Source: Streptomyces uncialis (GTDB lineage Bacteria; Actinomycetota; Actinomycetes; Streptomycetales; Streptomycetaceae). From it: a stretch of 64,000 nucleotides of DNA. How positions within the stretch are numbered: position 1 is the first letter of the stretch; each line of letters begins with the position of its first letter. This document shows, one piece after another, positions 49,525 through 59,343 of the stretch. The translations under genes and the position numbers were made by a program. The notes beneath the pieces are model-generated. The model made no database searches. It was not told where the DNA came from and saw only the letters and a program-made list of their open reading frames with translations. Where the stretch lies: positions 248,001-312,000 of the forward strand of contig NZ_LFBV01000005.1 in the NCBI RefSeq assembly GCF_001905345.1, written 5' to 3'.

Positions 49525-50925
49525 TCACCGCTCTCCGGACGGGCGCGTCCTGACGCGCCGTCGCATCGTGTTCCAACTCCGAGACGCCCGGCCGGTTCCG
49601 GGCCCTCTTGCCGCGGTCCGCCGTCCGGTCAGGACCGACTGTCGCACGGCGAGCGCCGCGCGTGCGGCGGGGTCGTCGCGTGCGAAGGCGATCAGCAGTC
49701 CGATGGCGAACATGGTCGGAAGCAGGGCCGACCCCCCGTATGAGAACAGCGGGAGCGGGACACCGGCGATCGGCAGCAGGCCGAGCACCGCACCGATGTT
49801 GATCATGGCCTGCGCCATGATCCAGGTGGTCACGCCACCCGCGGCGTACCTCACGAAGGGGTCCTCCGTGCGTCCGGCCACGCGGATACCCGCATAGCCT
49901 AGAGCCGCGAACAGCCCGAGGACGGACAGTGTCCCCGCCAGACCCAGTTCCTCCCCGGTGATCGCGAAGATGAAGTCCGTGTGCGCTTCCGGAAGTTGGC
50001 CCCATTTTTCCACACTGGCGCCCAGTCCGGAACCGAAGAGTCCGCCGGAGGCCAGTGCGTAGATCCCGTGTACGGCCTGCCAGCACGGATCGGTCGGGCC
50101 GCCCAGCTCGGAGGCGCCGATGCACTGGAGCCGGGACATCCGGTTGGGGCTGGTCCTGATGAGGACGGCGCCCACGACGACGGCGGCGCCGAGGACCCCG
50201 GCGAACAGCCGGGTGGGTGCCCCGGCGAGCCACAGCAGCCCGAAGAGGATGGCGGTCAGGATGATCGCCGTCCCCATGTCGCCGCCGAGCATGATCAGGC
50301 CGAGCACCATGAACGCGACCGGGACCAGCGGCACCAGCATGTGCTTCCACTGGTTCAGCAGCCGTTTGTCCTGTTTGCGGGCGAGCAGGTCGGCGCCCCA
50401 CAGCACCAGCGCCAGTTTCCCGATCTCGCTCGGCTGGAGCTGGAAGGCGCCCAGCTCGATCCAGTTCTGGTTGCCGTTGACCGCCTTCCCTATCCCCGGC
50501 ACCTGGACCAGGGCCATCAGGACCACGGAGCCCGCCAGCATCGGGTAGGCCAGCGCCCGGTGGAGCTTGACCGGCATCCGGGAGGCGAGCAGCAGCAGCG
50601 CGGTGCCGAGCGCGGCGGCGAGCAACTGCTTGCGGAAGAAGTACGAACCGGGCAGCGAGAGCTGCAACGCCCGGATGATGGAGGCCGAGTAGACCATCAC
50701 CAGCCCGAGCAGGGTGATGAGGAAGGCGCTGCCGAAGATCAGATAGTAGGCCGTCAACGGCCGGTCCCAGGCGCGTCTCGCCTGCGTCCGCAGCCGTCGC
50801 AGCGGAGCCCCCGGTCCGCGCGCGGGGCGCGGCGGCGGGGGCGCGGGGGTGCGCGGGGTGGCCGCGGTGGCCCGCCCGCCGCCGCTCAGCACGCGCGGTC
50901 CCGGCCGCCGGACAGCCTCAGCCAC
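49525..50925 (-). CDS. ftsW: SEDS glycosyltransferase FtsW
   Basis: The protein has 466 residues from GTG 50925. A cytoplasmic Arg/Pro-rich N-terminus of ~50 residues precedes ten predicted membrane spans of the SEDS family. Family hallmarks are GSYFFRKQL, NWIELGAFQLQPSEIGKLALVLW (in part GAFQLQPSEIGKLALVLW), the catalytic Asp region in MLGGDMGTAII, and PLPLFSYGGSALLPTMFAIGLLI (in part LPLFSYGGSALLPTM). With FtsI it polymerises septal glycan. The C-terminal tail is basic. Confidence 0.96.
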   Translation of the reverse strand: MAEAVRRPGPRVLSGGGRATAATPRTPAPPPPRPARGPGAPLRRLRTQARRAWDRPLTAYYLIFGSAFLITLLGLVMVYSASIIRALQLSLPGSYFFRKQLLAAALGTALLLLASRMPVKLHRALAYPMLAGSVVLMALVQVPGIGKAVNGNQNWIELGAFQLQPSEIGKLALVLWGADLLARKQDKRLLNQWKHMLVPLVPVAFMVLGLIMLGGDMGTAIILTAILFGLLWLAGAPTRLFAGVLGAAVVVGAVLIRTSPNRMSRLQCIGASELGGPTDPCWQAVHGIYALASGGLFGSGLGASVEKWGQLPEAHTDFIFAITGEELGLAGTLSVLGLFAALGYAGIRVAGRTEDPFVRYAAGGVTTWIMAQAMINIGAVLGLLPIAGVPLPLFSYGGSALLPTMFAIGLLIAFARDDPAARAALAVRQSVLTGRRTAARGPGTGRASRSWNTMRRRVRTRPSGER

Positions 50926-50985
50926 GGCGCACTCATGCGACCCTCCCAGACCTGCCGGGCGCCCCGGGCGGTCATCGCGACCGGC

Positions 50986-52449
50986 TCAGGCGCCACCGGG
51001 GCCGAGCTCACGGACCGCCTCCGCGAACGCGTCCCCGCGCATGTTGTAGTTGGTGTACATGTCCATGGAGGCACAGGCGGGGGCCAGCAGTACGGTGTCC
51101 CCCGGCCGGGCGAGCCCCTGGGCGGCCCTGACCACCTCGGACATCGCCCCAGTGTCGGTCCGCTCCACGTCGACCACGGGTACCTCGGGCGCGTGTCGCC
51201 GCAGGGCTTCCCGGATCAGGGCGCGGTCGGCGCCCAGCAGGACCACGCCCCGCAGCCGCTTCGCGGCCGTGGCCACGAGTTCGCCGAAGTCGGCGCCCTT
51301 GGCGAGGCCGCCGGCGATCCATACGACGGGTGCGTACGCGGCCAGGGACGCCTCGGCGGCGTGGGTGTTGGTGGCCTTGGAGTCGTCGATGTACACGACG
51401 CCGTCCACGTCGGCCACGTGCTCGATGCGGTGCGGGTCCGGGCGGAAGGCCCGCAGCCCGTCCCGGACGGCGCTCGCGGGGACCCCGAAGGCCCGGGCGA
51501 GGGCCGCGGCGGCCAGCGCGTTGGCGATGTTGTGCGGGGCCGGGGGCTCGACGTCGGAGACCTGGGCGAGTTCCTGCGCCCGCTGCTGCCGGTCGGCGAC
51601 GAACGCGCGGTCGACCAGCAGTCCGTCGACCACCCCGAGTTGCGAGGGGCCGGGCGCGCCGAGGGTGAAGCCGATCGCGCGGCAGCCCTCCTCGACGTCG
51701 GCGGCCCGTACCAGGTCCTCGGTGGCCGGGTCGGCGGTGTTGTAGACGCACGCCACCTGGTTGCCGTGGTAGACGCGGCCCTTGTCCTCGGCGTAGGCGG
51801 CCATGGAGCCGTGCCAGTCGAGGTGGTCGGGGGCGAGGTTGAGGACGGTGGCGGAGTGCGCGCGGACCGAGGGGGCCCAGTGCAGCTGGTAGCTGGAGAG
51901 TTCGACGGCGAGCACGTCGTAGGTGGTGGCGTCGTCGTGTCCCTGGCCGAGGACGACGTCCACGATGGGGGTGCCGATGTTGCCGACCTCGGCGGTGCGC
52001 AGTCCGGCGGCGCGCAGGATGGCCGCGAGCATCCGGGTGGTGGTGGTCTTGCCGTTGGTGCCGGTGACCGCGAGCCAGGGGGCGGCGCCGGGTCCGCGCA
52101 GCAGCCAGGCGATCTCGACGTCGCCGACCACGTCGACCCCGGCGTCCGCCGCCGCCGCGAACAGCGGCGCGGTGGGCGGCCAGCCCGGCGAGGTGACGAC
52201 GAGGTCGGTGCCCTCGGGGAGGGTGACGGCGTCGCCGAGGCGCACGGTGACCCCGGTGAGGCCCTCCGCGTCGAGCGCGGCGGCCTTGTGCCGGTGGGTG
52301 TCGCTGTCGCCGCCGTCGACGACGGTGACGCGCGCGCCGAGGCCGGCCAGGGCGCGGGCGGCGCTGAGGCCGCTCACGCCGAGGCCGGCGACGGTGATGT
52401 GCCGGCCCGCGAACCGCTCCGCGGGGTCGGTGTCCTGCTGGGGGGTCAC
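50986..52449 (-). CDS. murD: UDP-MurNAc-L-Ala:D-Glu ligase
   Basis: The protein has 487 residues from GTG 52449, which overlaps the mraY stop (GTGA); ATG 52464 gives five more residues. It adds D-Glu to UDP-MurNAc-L-Ala. N-terminal Rossmann motif: ITVAGLGVSGLSAARALAGLG (in part VAGLGVSGLSAARALAG). The Mur ligase P-loop is VTGTNGKTTTTRML. Further motifs are NLAPDHLDWHGSMAAYAEDKGRVY (in part NLAPDHLDWHGSMAAYAEDK) and the carbamate-lysine region, then YIDDSKATNTHAAEASL and LLAPACASMDMYTNYN. Confidence 0.95.
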   Translation of the reverse strand: MTPQQDTDPAERFAGRHITVAGLGVSGLSAARALAGLGARVTVVDGGDSDTHRHKAAALDAEGLTGVTVRLGDAVTLPEGTDLVVTSPGWPPTAPLFAAAADAGVDVVGDVEIAWLLRGPGAAPWLAVTGTNGKTTTTRMLAAILRAAGLRTAEVGNIGTPIVDVVLGQGHDDATTYDVLAVELSSYQLHWAPSVRAHSATVLNLAPDHLDWHGSMAAYAEDKGRVYHGNQVACVYNTADPATEDLVRAADVEEGCRAIGFTLGAPGPSQLGVVDGLLVDRAFVADRQQRAQELAQVSDVEPPAPHNIANALAAAALARAFGVPASAVRDGLRAFRPDPHRIEHVADVDGVVYIDDSKATNTHAAEASLAAYAPVVWIAGGLAKGADFGELVATAAKRLRGVVLLGADRALIREALRRHAPEVPVVDVERTDTGAMSEVVRAAQGLARPGDTVLLAPACASMDMYTNYNMRGDAFAEAVRELGPGGA

Positions 52450-53519
52450 TTTTCCGCTGCCCATCCGGCGTAGAAGAGACCGAGTCCGACGATCACGCAC
52501 ATGCCCTGGATGATCCAGAAGCGGACCACGACAAGGACCTCGGACCAGCCTTTGAGTTCGAAGTGGTGCTGGAGCGGTGCCATGCGGAAGACGCGCTTGC
52601 CGGTGAGCCGGAAGGAGCCGACCTGGATGACGACCGACATGGTGATGAGGACGAACAGTCCGCCGAGCAGCGCGAGCAGCAGCTCGGTGCGCGAGCAGAT
52701 CGCGAGTCCGGCGAGGGCGCCGCCGAGGGCCAGCGAGCCGGTGTCACCCATGAAGATCTTCGCGGGTGAGGTGTTCCACCACAGGAACCCGAAGCAGGCG
52801 CCCATCAGGGCGGCGGCGACGACCGCGAGGTCCAGGGGGTCCCGTACCTCGAAACACGCCTCCGGGTTGATGAGGGTGTTCGCGTCGGCGCAGGACTCCT
52901 GGTACTGCCAGACACCGATGAAGGTGTACGCGCCGAAGACCATCACGGACGCGCCGGTGGCGAGGCCGTCGAGGCCGTCGGTGAGGTTCACGCCGTTGGA
53001 CATGGCGAGGATCATGAACAGCGCCCACACCACGAACAGGACGGGGCCGATGGTCCAGCCGAAGTCCATGATGAAGGAGAGCTTCGTGGACGCGGGGGTC
53101 AGTTCCCGCTGGTCCTCGAACTGGAGCGACAGGACCGCGAAGGCGATGCCGACGGTGAGCTGTCCGGCCATCTTCGCCTTGGCCCGCAGACCGAGCGAAC
53201 GGCGCTTGACGATCTTGATGTAGTCGTCGAGGAAGCCGACGAGGCCCATCCCCGCCATCAGTCCGAGCACCAGCAGCCCGGAGACCGTGATCGGCGCGCC
53301 GGTGATGACCTTGCTCAGGAAGTACGCGATGAGGGTCGCCAGGATGAAGGCGATACCGCCCATCGTGGGCGTACCGCGCTTGGCGTGGTGCTCGCGCGGG
53401 CCGTCGTCCCGGATGTACTGGCCGTAGCCCTTGCGGGCCAGCAGCTTGATCAGCAGCGGCGTTCCCACGAGGGTCAGGAAGAGGCCGATGACACCCGCGA
53501 ACAGGATCTGATTCATCAT
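52446..53519 (-). CDS. mraY: Phospho-MurNAc-pentapeptide transferase
   Basis: The protein has 357 residues from ATG 53519, overlapping the murF stop; the next codon is also ATG. It is a ten-span membrane enzyme that makes lipid I from UDP-MurNAc-pentapeptide and undecaprenyl phosphate. Signatures are REHHAKRGTPTMGGIAF, FLDDYIKIVKRRSLGL, NLTDGLDGLATG (catalytic Asp region), FMGDTGSLALGGALAG and PLQHHFELKGWSE (His cluster). Confidence 0.97.
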   Translation of the reverse strand: MMNQILFAGVIGLFLTLVGTPLLIKLLARKGYGQYIRDDGPREHHAKRGTPTMGGIAFILATLIAYFLSKVITGAPITVSGLLVLGLMAGMGLVGFLDDYIKIVKRRSLGLRAKAKMAGQLTVGIAFAVLSLQFEDQRELTPASTKLSFIMDFGWTIGPVLFVVWALFMILAMSNGVNLTDGLDGLATGASVMVFGAYTFIGVWQYQESCADANTLINPEACFEVRDPLDLAVVAAALMGACFGFLWWNTSPAKIFMGDTGSLALGGALAGLAICSRTELLLALLGGLFVLITMSVVIQVGSFRLTGKRVFRMAPLQHHFELKGWSEVLVVVRFWIIQGMCVIVGLGLFYAGWAAEK

Positions 53520-54952
53520 CGGGCGCAGGCCTCGCCCTCGCCGCTCGCGTTCTGCTCCAGCAGCGCCATGGCCACCCTCTCCAGGCCGATGGACCTGGAT
53601 GCCTTCACGAGTACGACGTCCCCCGGACGCAGTTCACCGCGCAATAGGTCGATCGCCGCCTGTGCGTCGGACACGTGCACCGACTCCTCACCCCACGAAC
53701 CCTCGTTATAGGCGCCCATGCGCAGCCAGGCCGCTTCCCTGCCCCCGACTGCGACGAGCTTGCTCACGTTGAGCCGGACGGCTAGCCGTCCGATCGCGTC
53801 GTGCTCGGCGAGTGCCTCGTCACCGAGCTCGGCCATCGCGCCGAGCACCGCCCAGGTACGGCCCCCCACGGCCCGAGCGCCGCTACCCATCGCGGCAAGC
53901 GCGCGCAGGGCGGCCCTCATGGACTCGGGGTTCGCGTTGTAGGCGTCGTTGACCACCGTTACGCCGTCAGGGCGTTCGGTGACCTCCATCCGCCAGCGGG
54001 AGAGTGTGCCCGCTCCGGAGAGCGCGTGCGCGATCTCGTCCACGGACATGCCCAGCTCATGGGCGACGGCCGCCGCGGCGAGCGCGTTCGACACGTGGTG
54101 CTCACCGTACAGGCGCAAGGTCACGTCTTCGTACCCGGAGGGTGTGTGAAGCCTGAAGGAAGGCTGTCCGGAGGCGGTGAGCCGGACGTTCTCGGCCCGT
54201 ACGTCCGCTTCGCCGGATTCCCCGAACAGCACCACGCGCGCCTTCGTGCGCGCGGACATCGCGCGCACGAGCGGATCGTCGGCGTTGAGGATCGCGATCC
54301 CGCCCTCGGCGGCGGCCGGAAGGGCCTCCACGAGTTCGCCCTTGGCCTCGGCGATCTGCTCCCGGCCGCCGAACTCGCCGATGTGGGCGGTGCCGACGTT
54401 CAGGACGAGTCCGACGCGCGGCGGGGTGAGTCCGGCGAGGTAGCGGATGTGACCGACACCGCGGGCGCCCATCTCCAGGACGAGGTACCGCGTCTCGTCG
54501 GTGGCGCTGAGCGCGGTGAGCGGCAGTCCGATCTCGTTGTTGAGGGAGCCGGGTGTCCAGACGGTCGGCCCGTGCGCGCCGAGGACCTGGGCGATGAGGT
54601 CCTTGGTGCTGGTCTTGCCCGCGGAGCCGGTGAGGGCGACCACGGTGGCGCCGAGGCGTTCCACGACGGCCCGTGCGAGGGCGCCGAGCGCCCGCTGGAC
54701 GTCGTCGACGACGATCGCCGGGACCCCGACGGGGCGGGCGGCCAGTACGGCCACGGCGCCCGCGCCGACCACCTGGGCGGCGAAGTCGTGGCCGTCGGCG
54801 CGTTCGCCCGCGAAGGCGACGAAGAGGCTGCCGGGTCCCGCTTCGCGGGAGTCCCGGACGACGGGGCCGGTGACCCGCACGGACGGGTCCGGTATGTCGT
54901 GGGGCCGCCCGCCGACGAGGGAGGCGATCTCGGCGAGGGAGAGGGCGATCAC
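53516..54952 (-). CDS. murF: UDP-MurNAc-tripeptide:D-Ala-D-Ala ligase
   Basis: The protein has 478 residues from GTG 54952 (IALSLAEIASLVGGRPHD), 4 nt after the murE stop; a longer open frame to 55048 overlaps murE. It adds D-Ala-D-Ala to complete the pentapeptide precursor. Motifs are VVRDSREAGPGSLFVAF, the P-loop VALTGSAGKTSTKDLI, LVLEMGARGVGHI, NVGTAHIGEFGGREQIAEAKGE (in part NVGTAHIGEFGGREQI), NDAYNANPESMRAALRAL (in part NDAYNANPESMRAAL) and VLVKASRSIGLERV. Confidence 0.96.
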   Translation of the reverse strand: MIALSLAEIASLVGGRPHDIPDPSVRVTGPVVRDSREAGPGSLFVAFAGERADGHDFAAQVVGAGAVAVLAARPVGVPAIVVDDVQRALGALARAVVERLGATVVALTGSAGKTSTKDLIAQVLGAHGPTVWTPGSLNNEIGLPLTALSATDETRYLVLEMGARGVGHIRYLAGLTPPRVGLVLNVGTAHIGEFGGREQIAEAKGELVEALPAAAEGGIAILNADDPLVRAMSARTKARVVLFGESGEADVRAENVRLTASGQPSFRLHTPSGYEDVTLRLYGEHHVSNALAAAAVAHELGMSVDEIAHALSGAGTLSRWRMEVTERPDGVTVVNDAYNANPESMRAALRALAAMGSGARAVGGRTWAVLGAMAELGDEALAEHDAIGRLAVRLNVSKLVAVGGREAAWLRMGAYNEGSWGEESVHVSDAQAAIDLLRGELRPGDVVLVKASRSIGLERVAMALLEQNASGEGEACAR

Positions 54953-54956
54953 AAGT

Positions 54957-56585
54957 TCATCCCTGGGTCTGCTGGGTCGCTTCGCTGGTCTGTGCGGTGC
55001 CGGTGCGCGGGGCGCCGGGGCCGGTGGCGCCGGGTGGCGCGCCGTCACCGGCGGGCCGGGCCGCGCGGGATGCCTCGATGGCCTCGCGCAGTACCTGCCG
55101 GTCGTCGAAGGGGCGGATCACCCCGTGGATGTCCTGGCCCTGCTCGTGCCCCTTGCCCGCGACGAGCACGGCGTCCCCCGGTTCGGCGCGCGCGACGGCC
55201 GCGGCGACGGCGGCGGCGCGGTCCTCGAAGACCTGCACCTCGCCGCGTTCATGGGCGGGCACCTCGGCGGCGCCCGCGAGCATGGCCGCGAGGATCGCCA
55301 GCGGGTCCTCGGAGCGGGGGTTGTCGGAGGTGAGGACGGCCGTGTCGGCGAGCCGGGCCGCGGCGGCGCCCATCGGGCCGCGTTTGGTGGTGTCGCGGTC
55401 GCCGCCGCAGCCGAGGACGATGTGCAGCCTGCCCTCGGTGACCTTGCGCAGCGCGCGCAGCACCGATTCGACGGCGTCCGTCTTGTGGGCGTAGTCCACG
55501 ACGGCGAGGTACGGCTGTCCGGCGTCGACCCGCTCCAGCCGTCCCGGGACCCCGGGGACGGCGCCGACGCCCTCGGCGACGGGGTGCGGGTCGAGTCCGG
55601 CGGCGGTCAGGGTGACGATCGCGGCGAGGGTGTTGGCGACGTTGAAGGGGCCGGGCAGCGGGGCGCGGGCGCTGAGCCGCTCGCCGTCGGGGCCGCGCAC
55701 GGTGAAGGTGGAGTCCATCGGGCCGACCACGACGTCGTCGGCGCGCCAGTCGGCGTCCGGGTGGCCCTCGGCGGAGAAGGTGACGACCGGTACGGACGCC
55801 TCCTTGACCAGCCTGCGGCCGTACTCGTCGTCGAGGTTGACGACGCCGAGCCTGCTGCGCCCGGGGGTGAAGAGCTGGGCCTTGGCCTGGAAGTAGTCCT
55901 CCATGCCGGAGTGGAACTCCATGTGCTCCGGGCTGAGGTTGTTGAACACCGCGACGTCGAACACGCAGCCGTCGACCCGGCCGAGGACCAGCGCGTGGCT
56001 GGAGACCTCCATCGCGACGGCGTCCACGCCCCGTTCGCGCATCACGGCGAACAGGGCCTGGAGGTCGGTGGCCTCGGGGGTGGTGCGTTCGGACTTGAGG
56101 CGTTCGTCGCCGATGCGTGTCTCGACGGTGCCGATGAGTCCGGTGACCCCGTCGGTCGCCGCGTCGAGTCCGCCCTGGACGAGGTACGCGGTGGTGGTCT
56201 TGCCGGAGGTGCCGGTGATGCCGATCTGGAGCAGGCCCTGGCCGGGGTGGCCGTAGACGGTGGCCGCGAGGGCGCCCATCCGGGCGCGCGGGTCGTCGAC
56301 GACCAGGACGGGCAGTCCGGTGGCGGCGGCGCGGTCGAGTCCCGTGGGATCGGTCAGCACCGCCGCGGCGCCGAGGTCGGCGGCCTGCGGGGCGAAGTCG
56401 GCGCCGTGGAAACGGGCGCCCGGCAGCGCGGCGTACAGATCACCGGGGCGGACCGCCCGGGAGTCATGGGTGATGCCGGTGACCTGGCCGGCGGCGCCCC
56501 CGGTGGGGAGGCCGAGCTGATCGGCCAGTTCCGCGAGCGGGGTCGGGGAGACATGAACCGGTCGAGGCGGTCCCGGGTAGGTCAC
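54957..56585 (-). CDS. murE: UDP-MurNAc-L-Ala-D-Glu:diaminopimelate ligase
   Basis: The protein has 542 residues from GTG 56585 (TYPGPPRPVHVSPTPLAEL), with AAGGG 8 nt upstream. The frame stays open to GTG 56855, which would add 90 low-complexity residues and is a real alternative start. It adds diaminopimelate, the LL-isomer in Streptomyces. Motifs are GITHDSRAVRPGDLYAALPG (in part THDSRAVRPGDLYAALPG), P-loop GITGTSGKTTTAYLV, TTPEATDLQ, EVSSHAL, NLSPEHMEFH, VVDYAHKTDAVE and the DAP-recognition DNPRSEDP. The C-terminal tail is Ala/Gly/Thr-rich. Confidence 0.94.
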   Translation of the reverse strand: MTYPGPPRPVHVSPTPLAELADQLGLPTGGAAGQVTGITHDSRAVRPGDLYAALPGARFHGADFAPQAADLGAAAVLTDPTGLDRAAATGLPVLVVDDPRARMGALAATVYGHPGQGLLQIGITGTSGKTTTAYLVQGGLDAATDGVTGLIGTVETRIGDERLKSERTTPEATDLQALFAVMRERGVDAVAMEVSSHALVLGRVDGCVFDVAVFNNLSPEHMEFHSGMEDYFQAKAQLFTPGRSRLGVVNLDDEYGRRLVKEASVPVVTFSAEGHPDADWRADDVVVGPMDSTFTVRGPDGERLSARAPLPGPFNVANTLAAIVTLTAAGLDPHPVAEGVGAVPGVPGRLERVDAGQPYLAVVDYAHKTDAVESVLRALRKVTEGRLHIVLGCGGDRDTTKRGPMGAAAARLADTAVLTSDNPRSEDPLAILAAMLAGAAEVPAHERGEVQVFEDRAAAVAAAVARAEPGDAVLVAGKGHEQGQDIHGVIRPFDDRQVLREAIEASRAARPAGDGAPPGATGPGAPRTGTAQTSEATQQTQG

Positions 56586-56928
56586 GGAAACGCCCTTCTG
56601 GGTGGTTTGCGACTGATCAGCGTGTGACACGGCGGTGAGCGTACCGGGCGTACCGGCCCCGGGACCAAATGACCCGTTCCGCGCGGCGGCACCGGACGCG
56701 GGCGGTTCGCCCGCGGTCGCGGACGGCTCCTCGGCGGGTCCGGTCCGCGGGTGCCGGTCACCCTGCGGCGAGGGGTCCTCGGGGAGGGGCGCGGGGCCTT
56801 CGCGGTCCGGTCGGTTCCCCGATCGGTTCCCCGGCCGGGGGGTGATCGTTGTCACGGGCGGTTCCTGGTGGCTCGGGTGGTGCGCGGGGGTGGCGCGGCC
56901 CGGCCCGCGGGCCGGGCCACCGCCGCGG

Positions 56929-59343
56929 TCAGGGGGTGAAGGTGACGGGCAGCCGGGCGGGCGCGGTGCCGGTCGGCGGGACCTGAAGGCTCTTCAGGGC
57001 GAACTGCATGACCTCCTTGTGGACGGGGCCGCAGATCTGGCCGCCGAAGTAGCTGCCCTTGGTGGCGTTCTGGATCGCGCAGTAGACGGTGATCCGGGGC
57101 TTGTCGACGGGGGCGAACCCGGCGAACGACGAGGTGTAGCCGCGGTACTTGCCGGAGACCGGGTCGACGCGGTTGGCCGTGCCGGTCTTGCCCGCGACCC
57201 GGTAGCCGGGGATACGGGCCTTGCTGCCGGTGCCCGCCTCGTCGTCCACCACCGACTCCAGCATCCGGGACAGGGTCCGCGCGGTCCGGTCGCTGACGAC
57301 CCGGGTCTCCTTCGGCTTCGGCGCGGGGGTGAACCGGTCGTCGGGGCCGCGGGAGCCGCGGACCAGGGTGGGCTCGACCCGTACCCCGCCGTTGGCGATG
57401 GTCGAGTAGACGGAGGCCGCCTGCATCGCGTTGATGGAGACGCCCTGCCCGAAGGGGATCGTGTACTGCTGCGAGGTGGACCATTTGCCGGGCCGCGCGA
57501 GGATGCCGGGGGTCTCCCCGGGGAACCCGAGCCCGGTGGGGCTGCCGATGCCGAACTTGCGCAGGTACGAGTGCAGGACGCGGTTGGCCTCGGGCTGGGT
57601 CCTCCCCAGCTGGCCGGTGGCGAGGATGGTGCCGATGTTGCTGGACTTGGCGAGGACGCCGTTCAGCGTGAGGTACCAGGTGGGGTGGTCGATGTCGTCC
57701 TGGAACAGCCGGTCCCCGCGGTGCAGCCGGTTGGGGACGGTGACCTTGGTCGACGGGGTCGCCGCGTTCTCCTCCAGGACGGCGGCCATCGACATGACCT
57801 TGGCGGTGGACCCGGGCTCGAAGGCGTCCTGGAGCGCGGCGTTGCCGAGCGAGGCGGAGCCCGCGCGGGAGAGGTCGCCGGGGTCGAAGCCGGGGGCGTT
57901 GGCCATCGCGAGGATCTCGCCGGTGCGGGTGTCCTGCACTATGACGTAACCGCGGTCGGCCTTGGACTTCTTGACCTGCTCCGCGATGGCGTTCTGCGCC
58001 GCCCACTGGATGTCCCGGTCGATGGTCAGCTCGATGTCGGAGCCGGGCAGGGCGGGTGTCTCGGTGCCGCCGGCGGTCGGCACCTGACGGCCGCCCGCCT
58101 GGGCGTAGGTGACCTCGCCGTCGCGGCCCGCGAGCCGCTTGTCCAGCTGCTGCTCGATGCCGCCGCCGCCCTTGCCGTCGGCGTTGACCCAGCCGAGGAG
58201 TCCGGCGGCGAGGTCGCCGTTGGGGTAGACGCGTTTACTGGTGGGTTCCTGGAAGACGCCCCCGAGGATGTTGACGGCGTCCTTGTCACCCGCCAGCCGG
58301 TCGGCCCCGGCCTTGTCGCCGAGGGTGGTCCGCAGGTCCTTGATCTGGTTCCACACCTGCGGGGTCTGACGGCGTGCCAGCACCACGTACCGCGTCTCGG
58401 GGGTGCTGAGCTTGCGGGTCAGCTCGGCGGTGTCCTGGTCGAGGATCGGGGCGAGGAGGGCAGCGGCCTGCGCGGGCGCGTCGGGGAGCTTGGTCTCGTC
58501 CGGGGTGAACATCATCGGGTCGGCGGTGATGTCGTACGCGTCGACGCTGGTGGCGAGGGCGATCCCGGAGCGGTCGGTGATACCGCCGCGGTCGGCGGCC
58601 ACCACCCGGGTCAGATAGCGGTTGGCCTCGGCCTTGGCGGAGTACTCGCCGGCGTCGACGGCCTGCACCTGGAGCAGCCGGACCACGAACGCGAGCATGA
58701 CCAGGGTCATCGCCACGCTGATCATCCGCAGCCGGGGCCTCGGGCTGCCGAGCCGCAGCGGCTTGGGGCCGTGGGGTGGCCGGGCGGAGCGCCGGCCCAC
58801 CCCGGGCCGCGCGGACCCGGGGCGGCGGGGCGGCCGGACGGCGGAGCCGCCGGTCCCGGAGCGGCGGGCGGGACGGCCGACCCGGACGGCGCGGTCACCG
58901 CGGTCGGACCGCCCGGACCGGTCGGCGCGGCCCTGGTCGGCGCGGTCGGCGCGGTCCTGCCGCTCGTCCCGGGCCCGGTCGGTGCGCTCGCCGCGGCCCG
59001 TACGGCCGCCGCTCCGGTCCGTGCGGTCCGTGCGGTCGGGTCGTTCGGCGCGGTCGGCGCGGTCCTGCCGCTCGTCCCGGTCCCGGTCGGTGCGCTCGCC
59101 GCGGCCGGTACGGCCGCCGCTCCGGTCCGTGCGGTCCGTGCGGTCGGGTCGTTCGGCGCGGTCGGGGCGCGGGCCGCGGTCCCGGGGGTCGCTGTGGGAG
59201 AGGCGGTCGGCGCGGTCCTGGCGGTCGGCGCGCGGGGCGCGGTCCGGGTCGTGCGAGAGGCGTTCACCGCGGTCCGCGCGCGGACGGCGGTCCGGGCGGG
59301 CGGGGCGTGGCACCCGGCGCTTGGGGGGTTCCCTGTCGGTCAC
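56929..59343 (-). CDS. ftsI: Septal penicillin-binding protein FtsI with long repeat-bearing N-terminus
   Basis: The protein has 804 residues from GTG/ATG 59343, overlapping the ftsL stop by 4 nt. The first ~200 residues are a cytoplasmic Arg/Asp-rich tail with a 36-residue unit (DRAERPDRTDRTDRSGGRT, then GRGERTDRxRDERQ) repeated almost exactly. A membrane span follows (MISVAMTLVMLAFVVRLLQV). A PBP dimerisation domain precedes the transpeptidase with SxxK in FEPGSTAKVMSMAA, SxN in LAKSSNIGTI and KTG in RVAGKTGTANR. It is the D,D-transpeptidase for septal wall. Usual length is 600-650, so the tail is the odd part. Confidence 0.95.
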   Translation of the reverse strand: MTDREPPKRRVPRPARPDRRPRADRGERLSHDPDRAPRADRQDRADRLSHSDPRDRGPRPDRAERPDRTDRTDRSGGRTGRGERTDRDRDERQDRADRAERPDRTDRTDRSGGRTGRGERTDRARDERQDRADRADQGRADRSGRSDRGDRAVRVGRPARRSGTGGSAVRPPRRPGSARPGVGRRSARPPHGPKPLRLGSPRPRLRMISVAMTLVMLAFVVRLLQVQAVDAGEYSAKAEANRYLTRVVAADRGGITDRSGIALATSVDAYDITADPMMFTPDETKLPDAPAQAAALLAPILDQDTAELTRKLSTPETRYVVLARRQTPQVWNQIKDLRTTLGDKAGADRLAGDKDAVNILGGVFQEPTSKRVYPNGDLAAGLLGWVNADGKGGGGIEQQLDKRLAGRDGEVTYAQAGGRQVPTAGGTETPALPGSDIELTIDRDIQWAAQNAIAEQVKKSKADRGYVIVQDTRTGEILAMANAPGFDPGDLSRAGSASLGNAALQDAFEPGSTAKVMSMAAVLEENAATPSTKVTVPNRLHRGDRLFQDDIDHPTWYLTLNGVLAKSSNIGTILATGQLGRTQPEANRVLHSYLRKFGIGSPTGLGFPGETPGILARPGKWSTSQQYTIPFGQGVSINAMQAASVYSTIANGGVRVEPTLVRGSRGPDDRFTPAPKPKETRVVSDRTARTLSRMLESVVDDEAGTGSKARIPGYRVAGKTGTANRVDPVSGKYRGYTSSFAGFAPVDKPRITVYCAIQNATKGSYFGGQICGPVHKEVMQFALKSLQVPPTGTAPARLPVTFTP
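58952..59160. repeat. 108-bp tandem duplication inside ftsI
   Basis: The sequence from 58952 (CGGTCCTGCCGCTCGTCCC) recurs at 59060, with very few changes over the 108-bp unit (36 codons). Smaller GCGGTCGG/GTGCGGTCC units surround it, so the whole 58900-59290 stretch is a slippage-prone tract coding for the N-terminal tail. Confidence 0.9.
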
